Assembly: GCF_013283195.1 (NCBI RefSeq)
Contig: NZ_JABEKT010000002.1
Span: forward strand, 1,054,001-1,118,000
DNA from: Ensifer adhaerens
GTDB lineage: Bacteria; Pseudomonadota; Alphaproteobacteria; Rhizobiales; Rhizobiaceae
DNA length: 64,000 nucleotides
Direction of reading: 5' to 3'
In this document: one piece after another, positions 8,707 through 16,163 of the stretch
How the letters are laid out: each line of letters starts with the position of its first letter
Numbering within the stretch: position 1 is the stretch's first letter
Notes under the pieces: model-generated
What the model was told of the DNA's origin: nothing
Seen by the model: only the letters and a program-made list of their open reading frames with translations
Databases searched by the model: none
Program-made: the position numbers and the translations under genes

Positions 8707-9647
8707 TTCACCAGTCCAATGTCCTTGAGGACGCCTTCGGTTGCCGCAACGTCCTTGTCGAGCTGGGCGGCGAAAGCGTCGCCAGAGAGGTAGCTGTCCT
8801 GCCAGCCCTTGGTCTTGAGCACTTCCTGCCAGCCGGCCGACTTGGCAAGCTTCTCGACGTCGGCCGAAACGGCTGCCTTCTGCTCGTCGGTGAGGCCCGG
8901 AGCGGCTGCAACCATACGCCAGTTTTCAACGACGACATCGAGGCCGGATTCCTTCAGCGTCGGGGCGTCGATGCCGGCGAGGCGCTCGCCGCTCGAAACT
9001 GCGATCAGGCGCAGCGTGCCAGCCTTGACCTGGGCTTCGAACTCGCCGTAGCCGGAGATGCCGGCCGTGACCTGGCTGCCGAGGATGGCTGCAAGCGCTT
9101 CGCCGCCGCCGGAGTAGGCGATGTAGTTGATCTTGGTCGGGTCGACGCCCGCTGCCTTGGCGATCAGGCCAACGGCGATGTGGTCGGTACCGCCGGCAGA
9201 GCCGCCAGCCCAGGACACGGCGCCCGGATCCTTTTTGAGGGCTGCAACGAGGTCGGCCATCGTCTTGATCTCGGAAGCGGCCGGAACGACGATTGCTTCA
9301 AATTCGCCGGTGAGGCGGGCGATCGGCGTGACGTCCTTGAGGGTGACCGGCGACTTGTTGGTCAGGATTGCGCCGACCATGACGTAACCGCCGACGATCA
9401 GGGCGTTCGGGTTGCCCTTCTGCTGGCTTGCGAACTGGGCGAGACCGATGGTGCCGCCGGCGCCCGGTACGTTCTGGACCTGAACGTTGCCGGAGATGCC
9501 TTCCTGCTGCAGGACGGTCTGGAGCGAGCGGGCCGTCTGATCCCAGCCGCCGCCCGGATTTGCCGGAGCGATGATGGTGTAGTCAGCCGCATAGGCCGGC
9601 AGCGCCATTGCGCCGGCGAGAATGGATGCCAGGAAAAAGTGTTTCAA
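8703..9647 (-). CDS. tctC: Tripartite tricarboxylate transporter, periplasmic binding protein TctC
   Basis: A 314-residue secreted protein with a signal peptide (MKHFFLASILAGAMALPAYA). The mature part has the Bug/TctC signatures IIAPANPGGGWDQTAR and NVPGAGGTIGLAQFA, which form the carboxylate-binding loops. The start is TTG at 9647 because a GGAGG SD lies 7 bases upstream and the signal peptide starts there; longer readings add residues that do not fit a signal peptide. First gene of the tctCBA operon. The likely ligand is a tricarboxylate or related organic acid, but Bug-type proteins bind many carboxylates. A tandem 11-bp repeat about 180 bases upstream is a candidate response-regulator site. 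Confidence 0.9.
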   Translation of the reverse strand: MKHFFLASILAGAMALPAYAADYTIIAPANPGGGWDQTARSLQTVLQQEGISGNVQVQNVPGAGGTIGLAQFASQQKGNPNALIVGGYVMVGAILTNKSPVTLKDVTPIARLTGEFEAIVVPAASEIKTMADLVAALKKDPGAVSWAGGSAGGTDHIAVGLIAKAAGVDPTKINYIAYSGGGEALAAILGSQVTAGISGYGEFEAQVKAGTLRLIAVSSGERLAGIDAPTLKESGLDVVVENWRMVAAAPGLTDEQKAAVSADVEKLAKSAGWQEVLKTKGWQDSYLSGDAFAAQLDKDVAATEGVLKDIGLVK

Positions 9648-10071
9648 GGTCAGTCCTCCATGAGGCGCGATTTTCCACGCGCACGTTGTTTCTGCGTGCG
9701 AACGGGAAGACGCGACGGTGCCCAAAGGACACTTGTCGCTGACCGGATTGGTGACTTCCTCCCAGTGCGCAACCGGCGGGCCCGCCTCCACGGGGCGCCA
9801 GCGACTGCTAAGCCATCATAGAAAGCTGACATTAAGCTGACATCAAGCCCTCAATGGGGAAATGAAGCGCGATGTTTACGAAATCTTAGAGCTTTGCGTG
9901 CCGGTCGCGGCGCAAATTGGCTCGCCATGGGGCAGGCGTCCCTTCCTTTTTCGGCTCGTACGCGAATCGCGAATGTTCGAGCCTCATTTACCTACTAAGA
10001 GGCGAGCCGCGGCGGGGAAGTAGGTCGAGCTCAGATCTTCGTTTTATGGGGCGCAGTAAAACTGTTCAGTC
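9648..10071. other. Non-coding region upstream of tctC
   Basis: About 420 bp holding the tct promoter region and the space before the first toxin-antitoxin pair. Apart from the tandem 11-bp repeats at 9823-9844 and a short stem around 9953-9984 (GGCTCG ... CGAGCC), nothing gene-like is seen. Confidence 0.5.
9823..9844 (-). promoter_or_regulatory. Tandem 11-bp direct repeat, candidate TctD or PhoB site
   Basis: AAGCTGACATT followed directly by AAGCTGACATC. On the minus strand, the direction of tctC, this reads TGTCA-N6-TGTCA. Two direct repeats at 11-bp pitch are how OmpR/PhoB-family response regulators bind. TctD is encoded 6 kb away; the half-site also resembles a Pho box. Confidence 0.5.
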
Positions 10072-10128
10072 TTGTGATGTTTGAATATTCAGAATAGAAT
10101 ATTCCAATATCCCTTGCTGCATATTCAA
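10072..10128 (+). promoter_or_regulatory. Promoter and operator of the first toxin-antitoxin pair
   Basis: TTGTGA (10072-10077), 17 bp, TAGAAT (10095-10100) forms a plausible -35/-10 pair. Perfect 8-bp palindromes GAATATTC lie at 10083-10090 (in the spacer) and 10097-10104 (over the -10). A half-copy ATATTCAA is at 10121-10128. This is the usual layout for autorepression by antitoxin and toxin-antitoxin complex. Confidence 0.6.
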
Positions 10129-10137
10129 GGAAAGGCC

Positions 10138-10383
10138 ATGGCACTCTATATTCGTGACGACACAGTCGACGATCTCGCTTCCGAACTCCAGAAGCTGTCC
10201 AAGGCTCCTAACAAGACAGAGGCCGTTCGGCGCGCTTTGCAGCATGAACTCGATCGCATACGGCAAGAAGTGCCGCTACGCGAGCGCGTCGCGAAAATTC
10301 AAGAGAAGTTCAGAGCGCGTATGGGTTCGAAGAAGCCCAACTTCGACATGAAGCGCTTCACCGACGAGATGTGGGAACTCTGA
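10138..10383 (+). CDS. vapB: VapB-type antitoxin
   Basis: Eighty-one residues. The N-terminus MALYIRDDTVDDLASELQKL is the ribbon-helix-helix-like DNA-binding segment of the PSK/Rv0623-type VapB antitoxins, and NKTEAVRRALQHEL is the following helix. The charged C-terminal half (residues 45-81) would bind and block the PIN toxin. The ATG has an SD (AAGGAAAGG) just upstream. The stop overlaps the toxin start (TGATG), typical of co-translated pairs. GAATATTC repeats upstream suggest autoregulation. Confidence 0.85.
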   Translation: MALYIRDDTVDDLASELQKLSKAPNKTEAVRRALQHELDRIRQEVPLRERVAKIQEKFRARMGSKKPNFDMKRFTDEMWEL

Positions 10384-10820
10384 TGTTTCTGGACGCCTCT
10401 GTGATTGTAGCGGTGCTGGTCGGCGAGGAAGACGCTGGCTATCATCTTGCCAAAATCGAAATGTCGAAGACGCCAGTCTTTTATTCGTCACTTTCTGTGT
10501 TCGAAGCGGTGATCAGCCTGGCACGTATTATTTCCATCTCGCACAACGGCGACCAGGTTCCAACGGCACCGGATATCATCGAAATGGCGCAGGAGAGTGT
10601 TGCGCAATTCCTTGAAGCAATCGATGGCCAAGAAATGCCTATTAGCGGATCCCTGCACCGCGCCGCAATTGAGGCGGCACGCAACTATGGTCGCTTTGTC
10701 GGTCATCCGGCTAGGCTGAATTTCGGCGATTGTTTTGCTTATGCTTGTGCGAAGTCCCAAAATATGCCGCTTCTGTTCAAAGGCGATGACTTTTCGAGGA
10801 CAGATATTGATGTTGCCTGA
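10383..10820 (+). CDS. vapC: VapC-type PIN-domain ribonuclease toxin
   Basis: A 145-residue PIN-domain protein. The acidic metal-binding residues of the family are visible: D4 (MFLDASV), E41 (SVFEAV), D116 (NFGDCFAYA) and D135/D136 (FKGDDF). VapC toxins cleave tRNA or rRNA when the antitoxin is degraded. Start by TGATG overlap with vapB. The catalytic set is complete, so the toxin is probably functional. The pair sits between the tct operon and a quinone reductase gene with no obvious mobile element beside it. Confidence 0.87.
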   Translation: MFLDASVIVAVLVGEEDAGYHLAKIEMSKTPVFYSSLSVFEAVISLARIISISHNGDQVPTAPDIIEMAQESVAQFLEAIDGQEMPISGSLHRAAIEAARNYGRFVGHPARLNFGDCFAYACAKSQNMPLLFKGDDFSRTDIDVA

Positions 10821-10948
10821 GATCGCCGGCTGGGACGACGCCAAGCTTTAGACAGCCGACGAATTCCTTGTCCTGAGTAGCAGCCAGCGTCCTTAATCCG
10901 GCATCCTCGCTGGAATACAACGTGGCGTGTCGGCATCCGGCGCCACAA

Positions 10949-10980
10949 GGTGGAGGCCGGAGTTCCGTCCGGCGTCCACC
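10949..10980. terminator. Interrupted GC-rich hairpin
   Basis: GGTGGA-G-GCCGGA, loop GTTCCG, TCCGGC-G-TCCACC: 12 paired bases with one G-G mismatch, in the 240-bp gap between vapC and the convergent quinone reductase gene. No T-run, so terminator function is uncertain. Confidence 0.4.
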
Positions 10981-11061
10981 GTTTAGGCCGGAAAACGAAT
11001 GGGTGGCGATGCGCAAGAACTGGTGAAGCCGCCTGGTAGTTTCGCCCGCAATGCTGCACGG

Positions 11062-11859
11062 CTACTCGGCTGCATCTCGCCGATCGACGTGGAGGGCGAA
11101 GCCTGTTGCTGCCGGCTCGCCTACCCCAGGGCGCAGTTCCAGGCTCGGGATCAGATAGTCGCCGCCGTTCTGGCGCCGGTACGGAATGGGTGGTGTGGTC
11201 GAGAGGGTTCGCATCCTCTCGCGCAGGTTTTCTGCAAGACGGTCGAAGCTGGCTTCGTCGATGCGATCGACCCGGTAGGCAACGAAGGGCGGCAGCACAT
11301 CATATCCGGGGTAGTAGAGGATGCCGTGGTTGATGGGGAACAGGAGGTCGTCGATTGGTCCGTTGACCCCGCGCGCCGAGTAGTGCTCCTGCCAGCCGCC
11401 CGTGGTGATGATCAGCATCGCCCGCTTACCCTTGAACGTGCCCTCGCCAAACCGATCGCCCCAATGGGCGTCACTGTGCTCACCGACGCCGTAGGCAAAT
11501 CCATAGGCATAGACCCGATCGACCCAGCCTTTCAGGATCGCCGGCATCGTGTACCACCAGAGCGGAAACTGCAGGATGAGCGTATCCGCCCATAGCAGCT
11601 TCTCGTGTTCAGCCTTCACATCCTCGGTCAGCTGGCCGGCTGCAAAGGCGGCTTTGGAGGCGCGGCTCGGTTGAAACGGCGTTTCGTCGTCAAGAGACGG
11701 GAAGTCGGGCCGATCGATTTCGGATTTCCAATTGTCGGCGTAAAGGTCGGAAACCCTGACTTCGTGCCCCTGGGCCTCCAGTTCACGGATGGCGACGTCG
11801 CGAAGAGACCCGTTGAGTGAATGCGGCTCCGGATGGGCGAAAACAAGCAAGACTTTCAT
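11062..11859 (-). CDS. Flavodoxin-fold NAD(P)H quinone reductase (MdaB/NQO-like)
   Basis: A 265-residue protein starting MKVLLVFAHPEPHSLNGSL, the FMN/FAD-binding P-loop of the flavodoxin_2 family. It also has WADTLILQFPLWWYTMPAILKGWVDRV, the conserved active-site block, and IITTGGWQEHYSARGVNG. These enzymes reduce quinones by two electrons and protect against electrophiles. The ATG at 11859 has an SD (AGGAA) 9 bases upstream. The gene is divergent from a LysR regulator, a common arrangement for inducible quinone reductases. The last ~40 residues are longer than in compact family members. Confidence 0.85.
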   Translation of the reverse strand: MKVLLVFAHPEPHSLNGSLRDVAIRELEAQGHEVRVSDLYADNWKSEIDRPDFPSLDDETPFQPSRASKAAFAAGQLTEDVKAEHEKLLWADTLILQFPLWWYTMPAILKGWVDRVYAYGFAYGVGEHSDAHWGDRFGEGTFKGKRAMLIITTGGWQEHYSARGVNGPIDDLLFPINHGILYYPGYDVLPPFVAYRVDRIDEASFDRLAENLRERMRTLSTTPPIPYRRQNGGDYLIPSLELRPGVGEPAATGFALHVDRRDAAE

Positions 11860-11953
11860 GGTCACTATTCCTGTGATGAGAAACCGACCTTGGATATAGA
11901 CAGCCTCGAATTGTCCTATTAAATTTCGTGAATGCATATGATTGTGCCGCAAA

Positions 11954-12868
11954 ATGGATAAATCAGACATCACGCTCGAACGTATCAGGACCTTCGTTCG
12001 TGTCGCCGAGCGCGGCAGCCTGTCGGCCGTCGCGCGGGAGCTCGGCGTTGGACAGTCGACAGTCACGCGGCAGTTGCGTGAACTGGAGGAGGCACTCGGC
12101 GTGCCTCTCATCAGCCGCACGACCCGGCGCGTGACCATGACGGACGAGGGCAGCCAATACTATGCCAACAGCATCCAGATTCTGCGCCTGGTGGAGCAGG
12201 CCGCCGATGAGGCCCGCGGCACCCGTGGCGCCTCGGCCGGGACGATCCGGGTGTCCTCAACTGCGGCTTTCGGCGTGCTGCACGCCACGTGGTTGATCTT
12301 TGCCTTTCAGGAGCGCTACCCGGATATCGGCGTCGATCTCAACCTGACGGACGAGCGCATCGACCTTGTGCGCGAGGGGATCGATATCGCGCTGCGTCTA
12401 GGGCCGCTGACCGACAGCTCCATGAAATTGCGGGCACTAGGCCAAAGCCGGCGTCTGCTTGTTGCCGCGCCGGACTATCTCGCCAAACGTGGAACGCCGA
12501 TCGTTCCCAGGGATCTGTCGGACCATGAGGGCATTCGCATGTCGAATGTGGCAGGCAGCGACCTGCTGGAGCTTCACGGCAAGAGTGGCGAACGGCATAG
12601 GGTGCCTTTCCATGGGCGTCTGCGCGTGGACCATGGGTTGGCGGTGCGCGAGGCGCTCGTCGCCGGCCGCGGGATCGCCCCGGCTCACCGTTGGCTCGTC
12701 GACGATCTGCTTGCCGCCGGCCAGTTGGTGCCCGTCCTGCCGGAATATCTTCTGCCATCCGTGCCGTTGAGCATGCTGATCGCGCCCGAGCGTGCAGGCA
12801 TTGCCCGGGTGCGGTTGCTCGTCGACGATCTGGCTGAGCGGATCGGCGGAATTCCGGGCCTGGAATGA
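11954..12868 (+). CDS. LysR-family transcriptional regulator
   Basis: A 304-residue LysR-type regulator. The N-terminal winged helix (ITLERIRTFVRVAERGSLSAVARELGVGQSTVTRQLRELEEALG) is complete, and the effector domain runs from about residue 90 (GTIRVSSTAAFG) to the end. It is divergent from the quinone reductase gene with 94 bp between starts, so it most likely controls that gene and itself. The LDLVREGIDIALRLGPL-like block is typical of the CrgA/AaeR branch that often controls redox or aromatic-stress genes. I chose the ATG at 11954 because the HTH begins right after. Confidence 0.88.
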   Translation: MDKSDITLERIRTFVRVAERGSLSAVARELGVGQSTVTRQLRELEEALGVPLISRTTRRVTMTDEGSQYYANSIQILRLVEQAADEARGTRGASAGTIRVSSTAAFGVLHATWLIFAFQERYPDIGVDLNLTDERIDLVREGIDIALRLGPLTDSSMKLRALGQSRRLLVAAPDYLAKRGTPIVPRDLSDHEGIRMSNVAGSDLLELHGKSGERHRVPFHGRLRVDHGLAVREALVAGRGIAPAHRWLVDDLLAAGQLVPVLPEYLLPSVPLSMLIAPERAGIARVRLLVDDLAERIGGIPGLE

Positions 12869-12968
12869 ACGGCTTGCGCTGATGCGCGACCGTCCATGGT
12901 TGCCGGCGATGTTTGCGGTTGTACCCTGCCGCCAGAGACCCGCGACTTTCGGTGTCGAAATGTTGCGG

Positions 12969-13160
12969 CTAATGGAGCCGCAGGACCTCGTTCCAGCGGG
13001 CAATGAGCCGTGACCGCTTGACCCGATCGGTAGACCATCAGCGACGGGCGCCGAACGCGATTGGTCACCGAGCATTTCCAGCATGGTGTTGGCGGTGTTT
13101 TCGCCGGCGACATCTGAGCTGACGACGGGTTGCCGCGGCATGATCGTCTGGCCTTCCTGC
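12969..13160 (-). pseudogene. Decayed duplicate of the 3' end of the PgtC-like binding-protein gene
   Basis: About 190 bp here match, with substitutions and small indels, the 3' end of the intact minus-strand gene at 14341-15408. Both copies start with the same CTAATGGAGCCGCAG and share blocks such as GTGTTGGCGGTGTTTT and ATGATCGTCTGGCCTTCC. Read on the minus strand, a stretch gives DVAGENTANTMLEMLGDQ against DVAGENTANTMQEMLGAQ in the intact protein, then shifts frame. No start, signal peptide or remaining 5' part is found. Short similarity (CGACCGTCCAT, GATGTTT) extends past the stop in both copies, so downstream sequence was duplicated too. The second toxin-antitoxin pair lies between the two copies. 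Confidence 0.75.
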
Positions 13161-13334
13161 AGACCCAGCGCCGCCGTTGCGAGTCCCGTTCCGATCCGGT
13201 CTATGACTCGCGTGAGGAAAGGGGCGACGGCAATTGGATGAGCGTGCCGCCCGCTCGTGAAGTGAAGAATGCGGCCGAGCTGCGCGCTTTGGCCTCAAAT
13301 CTGAAGCGAAAGGCGTCTCTAAGCCGTTTGGCTC

Positions 13335-13377
13335 TTGCTCGGGAGCGTTGATGCGGCTATATGACTACTGTAGTCAT
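13335..13377 (+). promoter_or_regulatory. Promoter with palindromic operator for the second toxin-antitoxin pair
   Basis: TTGCTC (13335-13340), 17 bp, TATATG (13358-13363). The perfect palindrome ATGACTAC-T-GTAGTCAT at 13361-13377 overlaps the -10 and start region, 15 bases before the antitoxin ATG. This is the expected site for antitoxin autorepression. Confidence 0.65.
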
Positions 13378-13392
13378 TATTTGGAGGCCGAC

Positions 13393-13635
13393 ATGAAAGA
13401 GATCCAGCTCAAAGATGCCAAGGCAACGCTTTCTGCTGTTGTCGATCAGGCGGTTCACGGCAATCCTGCGATCATCACACGGCACGGCAGAAAGGAAGCA
13501 GTAGTGCTTTCGTTCGTGGAGTATGAAAAGCTGAAAAACGTTCCGAGTTTCGGACGGCTCCTAGCTTCCTATCCAGGTGATGAGGACGATATCCCACTGC
13601 GCGGTGACAAGCCGCGCCGGATGATTGATTTCTGA
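13393..13635 (+). CDS. Phd/YefM-type antitoxin
   Basis: Eighty residues: MKEIQLKDAKATLSAVVDQAVHGNPAIITRHGRKEAVVLSFVEYEKL is the Phd/YefM fold (DNA-binding N-terminal half), and the tail ending DKPRRMIDF would wrap the toxin. The ATG at 13393 is preceded by GGAGG at the right spacing; an upstream ATG at 13348 would run through the operator and is rejected. The stop overlaps the toxin start by TGATG. A perfect 17-base palindrome upstream supports autoregulation. Confidence 0.87.
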   Translation: MKEIQLKDAKATLSAVVDQAVHGNPAIITRHGRKEAVVLSFVEYEKLKNVPSFGRLLASYPGDEDDIPLRGDKPRRMIDF

Positions 13636-14069
13636 TGTTTCTGGTCGATACGAACGTGATATCTGCGCTTGCCCCGTCCAAACGTCAAAGTTCCGAGCAG
13701 CTTGTCGAATGGCTCGACAAAGCCAGTTCGCAACTATTCTTATCTGTTATTTCGGCGGCCGAGGTAAAATCCGGGATTGCCAAGGCGGAACGAGAAGGTG
13801 CCACCACCAAGGCGCAGCGGCTAAATGATTGGTGGGAAAGCATAGAGTTTCTGTACGCGCAGAAGCTGCTGCCGTTCGATCTGCGATGCGCGCATGCGGC
13901 CGGACATATTCTAGATGATGTTCGTGCCCATCAGCCGGGTTTCGAGGATATAGCGATAGCTGCCACAGCCCAAGTGCATGGCTTGACTGTTTTGACACGT
14001 AATCTGCGTCATTTTGGACCGTTAGGCGTTCGAGCACTCGATCCCTTCGAGGCACTGCCAGAGTTATAG
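13635..14069 (+). CDS. vapC: VapC/FitB-type PIN-domain toxin
   Basis: A 144-residue PIN ribonuclease of the FitB-like subgroup. Catalytic acids are visible at D5 (MFLVDTNVIS), E43 (SAAEVKSG) and D105 (PGFEDIAIAA), followed by the TRNLRHF motif (N123). It is complete. Pairing of a Phd-type antitoxin with a PIN toxin is common. It lies between a decayed and an intact copy of one gene end, suggesting the pair arrived with, or provoked, a local rearrangement. Confidence 0.87.
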   Translation: MFLVDTNVISALAPSKRQSSEQLVEWLDKASSQLFLSVISAAEVKSGIAKAEREGATTKAQRLNDWWESIEFLYAQKLLPFDLRCAHAAGHILDDVRAHQPGFEDIAIAATAQVHGLTVLTRNLRHFGPLGVRALDPFEALPEL

Positions 14070-14340
14070 GGTAGGGCTTTTCTCTTGCAGCCCTGCGGCT
14101 TTCGTGAATTGACGTAGAAGCGATCTCTCCGACGTTGAAGACGACGGGCCGAAGCCGCGCCGAAAGTCCAAGGGTGCCGTAGTTGGCTCCTAGGCACCCA
14201 ACCTCTCCCGGTGGATTGCGTTCCGCCTGTTCCAGCGGCTGCATGCCAACGCACGACCGTCCATCGTCATCAGGGATGTTTGAGCGACCCGAGGGCGGAG
14301 GGAGCAATGAAACAGATTTCACCAGTGCAAAACGCTGGTG

Positions 14341-15408
14341 CTAATGGAGCCGCAGAACCTCGTTCCAGCGGGCGATCAACCGGGACCGCTTCACCTGGTC
14401 GAGATAGACCATCAACCCGGGGCTGACGGGCACGGGGCGCAACTGCGCGCCAAGCATTTCCTGCATCGTGTTGGCGGTGTTTTCTCCGGCGACATCGGGG
14501 CTGACGGCTGGGATCTGCAATTGCCGCGCCATGATCGTCTGGCCTTCCTTCGACATGAAGAATTCCAGGTATCGGCGACCGAGGTCGGGAGAGGCGGACG
14601 CCTGCGGCACGAGGCCGATCCGCGACATCACGACTGTGTAGTCCTTTGGCAACACGATGCCGACGTCCGGGTGGCGTTTTGCCCAATCGGCAGCGTAGGA
14701 GCCGAGGATGTTGTAGCCGAGCACGAATCGTCCGTCGGCGACACGCTCCAGAATGGCCTGGCTGGTCGAATAGAGTTTGACGCCGGCAGCGCCCATGGCC
14801 TGGATGACATCCCAGATATCGTCGAACTGTTCCTGGTCGCGCGACATGAAGAGAAAGCCGACGCCGGAGCGTTCGATGTCATAGGTGCCGATCCGGCCGA
14901 AGACATCGGCGCCCTGGCGCTTGAGGTAGGCAACGAACTCGGCGCGGGTGGAGGGCGGGGCTTCCCTGATAAAGCTCGGCTTGTGGTAGACGAAGACAGC
15001 CGGCTCGAAGGTGAGCGCGTAGGCCGTGTTGCGCCAATTGGCCCAGGCCGGCCAGCGACCGCTCATCGGCATGTCGCTGCGCTGGGCATAGCCGTCGTTG
15101 CTGAGCTTGACTTGCAGATCCATTGCGGACGAGAAGGCGAAGTCCGCGGTCTTCAGCCCCGCGTCGGTTTCCTTGACGATACGGTCGTAGATCTCACCCG
15201 TCAGCATATCCTCATAACGCACGGCAACATCCGGATTGGCTTGTTGAAAGCCGAGGATCATTGGTTTGGCGAGAGGCTCGTCGAGCGAGGAATAGACGAC
15301 CAGCGTCCGGGCATCCGAGGCGCCCGAAAGTGCCGGGAAAATGACCGGTGCGGCCAGAAGCAGCCGGGGACAGAGAGCGAAAAAGAGAAAAGAAATCAAG
15401 TACCGCAT
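14341..15408 (-). CDS. PgtC-like periplasmic substrate-binding protein beside TctDE
   Basis: A 355-residue secreted type 2 periplasmic binding protein of the AfuA/PgtC kind. It has a signal peptide (MRYLISFLFFALCPRLLLAAP), then RTLVVYSSLDEPLAKPMILGFQQANP, the usual first lobe. The ligand-hinge region is YSTSQAILERVADGRFVLGYNILGSY. No permease or ATPase is adjacent; instead it is divergent from the response regulator and sensor genes tctDE with 77 bp between starts. By analogy with PgtC (PgtAB) and BctC (BctDE), it may present a ligand to the sensor rather than feed a transporter. That role is inferred. The start at 15408 is chosen because the signal peptide begins there. Confidence 0.78.
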   Translation of the reverse strand: MRYLISFLFFALCPRLLLAAPVIFPALSGASDARTLVVYSSLDEPLAKPMILGFQQANPDVAVRYEDMLTGEIYDRIVKETDAGLKTADFAFSSAMDLQVKLSNDGYAQRSDMPMSGRWPAWANWRNTAYALTFEPAVFVYHKPSFIREAPPSTRAEFVAYLKRQGADVFGRIGTYDIERSGVGFLFMSRDQEQFDDIWDVIQAMGAAGVKLYSTSQAILERVADGRFVLGYNILGSYAADWAKRHPDVGIVLPKDYTVVMSRIGLVPQASASPDLGRRYLEFFMSKEGQTIMARQLQIPAVSPDVAGENTANTMQEMLGAQLRPVPVSPGLMVYLDQVKRSRLIARWNEVLRLH

Positions 15409-15485
15409 AAATCCACAATGCCTCAGCGCGCCACCGTTCACAAGCAAGCCGACGGCGGATAGAGTGGAGCGGGGAGTAAAGACAA

Positions 15486-16163
15486 TTGCGCATATTGCTC
15501 GTTGAAGACAATCAGGTCCTGGCCGAGGGCCTGTCGGCCATCCTGCGCGGTAGCGGCTATGCCGTGGATGTCGTCAGCGATGGCGCATCGGCTCACGCGG
15601 TTGCCGCCGCCGAGACTTTTGATCTTGTGATCCTTGACCTCAACCTGCCCGAGATGGACGGGCTCGATGTCTTGAGGGCGATGCGTGCCCGGCAGAACAG
15701 CGCTGCCGTCCTGATCCTGACGGCACGGGGCACGCCGGAGGAGCGCGTGAAGGGCCTCGACCTTGGCGCCGACGATTACATGATCAAGCCGTTCGATATC
15801 GGCGAGTTTGAAGCGCGCGTGCGCGTGCTGCTTCGAAGGCAGGCGGGCTTGCGGGCGTCGACGGTCAGCTACGGCAATGTGTCGCTCGATCTCAATGCGC
15901 GCAGCTTTTCTTCCGGCGGCGTGCCGATCGAGATCCCGGCCCGTGAGCTGGGGTTGCTCGAACTCCTGTTCATGCGGGCGGGCAAGGTCGTCGCCAAGGA
16001 GGCGATCATGCAGTCGCTGACCGGTTTTGACGACGACCTCAGCCCGAATGCGATCGAGCAATATGTCAGCCGCCTGAGGAAGCGGCTTGCGGCCCATGGG
16101 TTAACGGTCAGAACGGCGCGCGGTATCGGCTACTATCTCGACAAGACGGCCGGCCCCGAATGA
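15486..16163 (+). CDS. tctD: Two-component response regulator, TctD-like (OmpR family)
   Basis: A 225-residue regulator. The receiver domain has the acidic pair E7/D8, phospho-acceptor D51 (VILDLNLPEMDG), T79 and K101 (YMIKPF). The C-terminal OmpR-type winged helix begins near residue 125, with RELGLLELLF and the recognition region AIEQYVSRLRKRL. The start is TTG at 15486 behind GGGAG. The stop overlaps the sensor ATG (ATGA). Resemblance to TctD and the presence of tctCBA in the window suggest it controls that transporter; a tandem 11-bp repeat upstream of tctC is a candidate target. Confidence 0.88.
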   Translation: MRILLVEDNQVLAEGLSAILRGSGYAVDVVSDGASAHAVAAAETFDLVILDLNLPEMDGLDVLRAMRARQNSAAVLILTARGTPEERVKGLDLGADDYMIKPFDIGEFEARVRVLLRRQAGLRASTVSYGNVSLDLNARSFSSGGVPIEIPARELGLLELLFMRAGKVVAKEAIMQSLTGFDDDLSPNAIEQYVSRLRKRLAAHGLTVRTARGIGYYLDKTAGPE

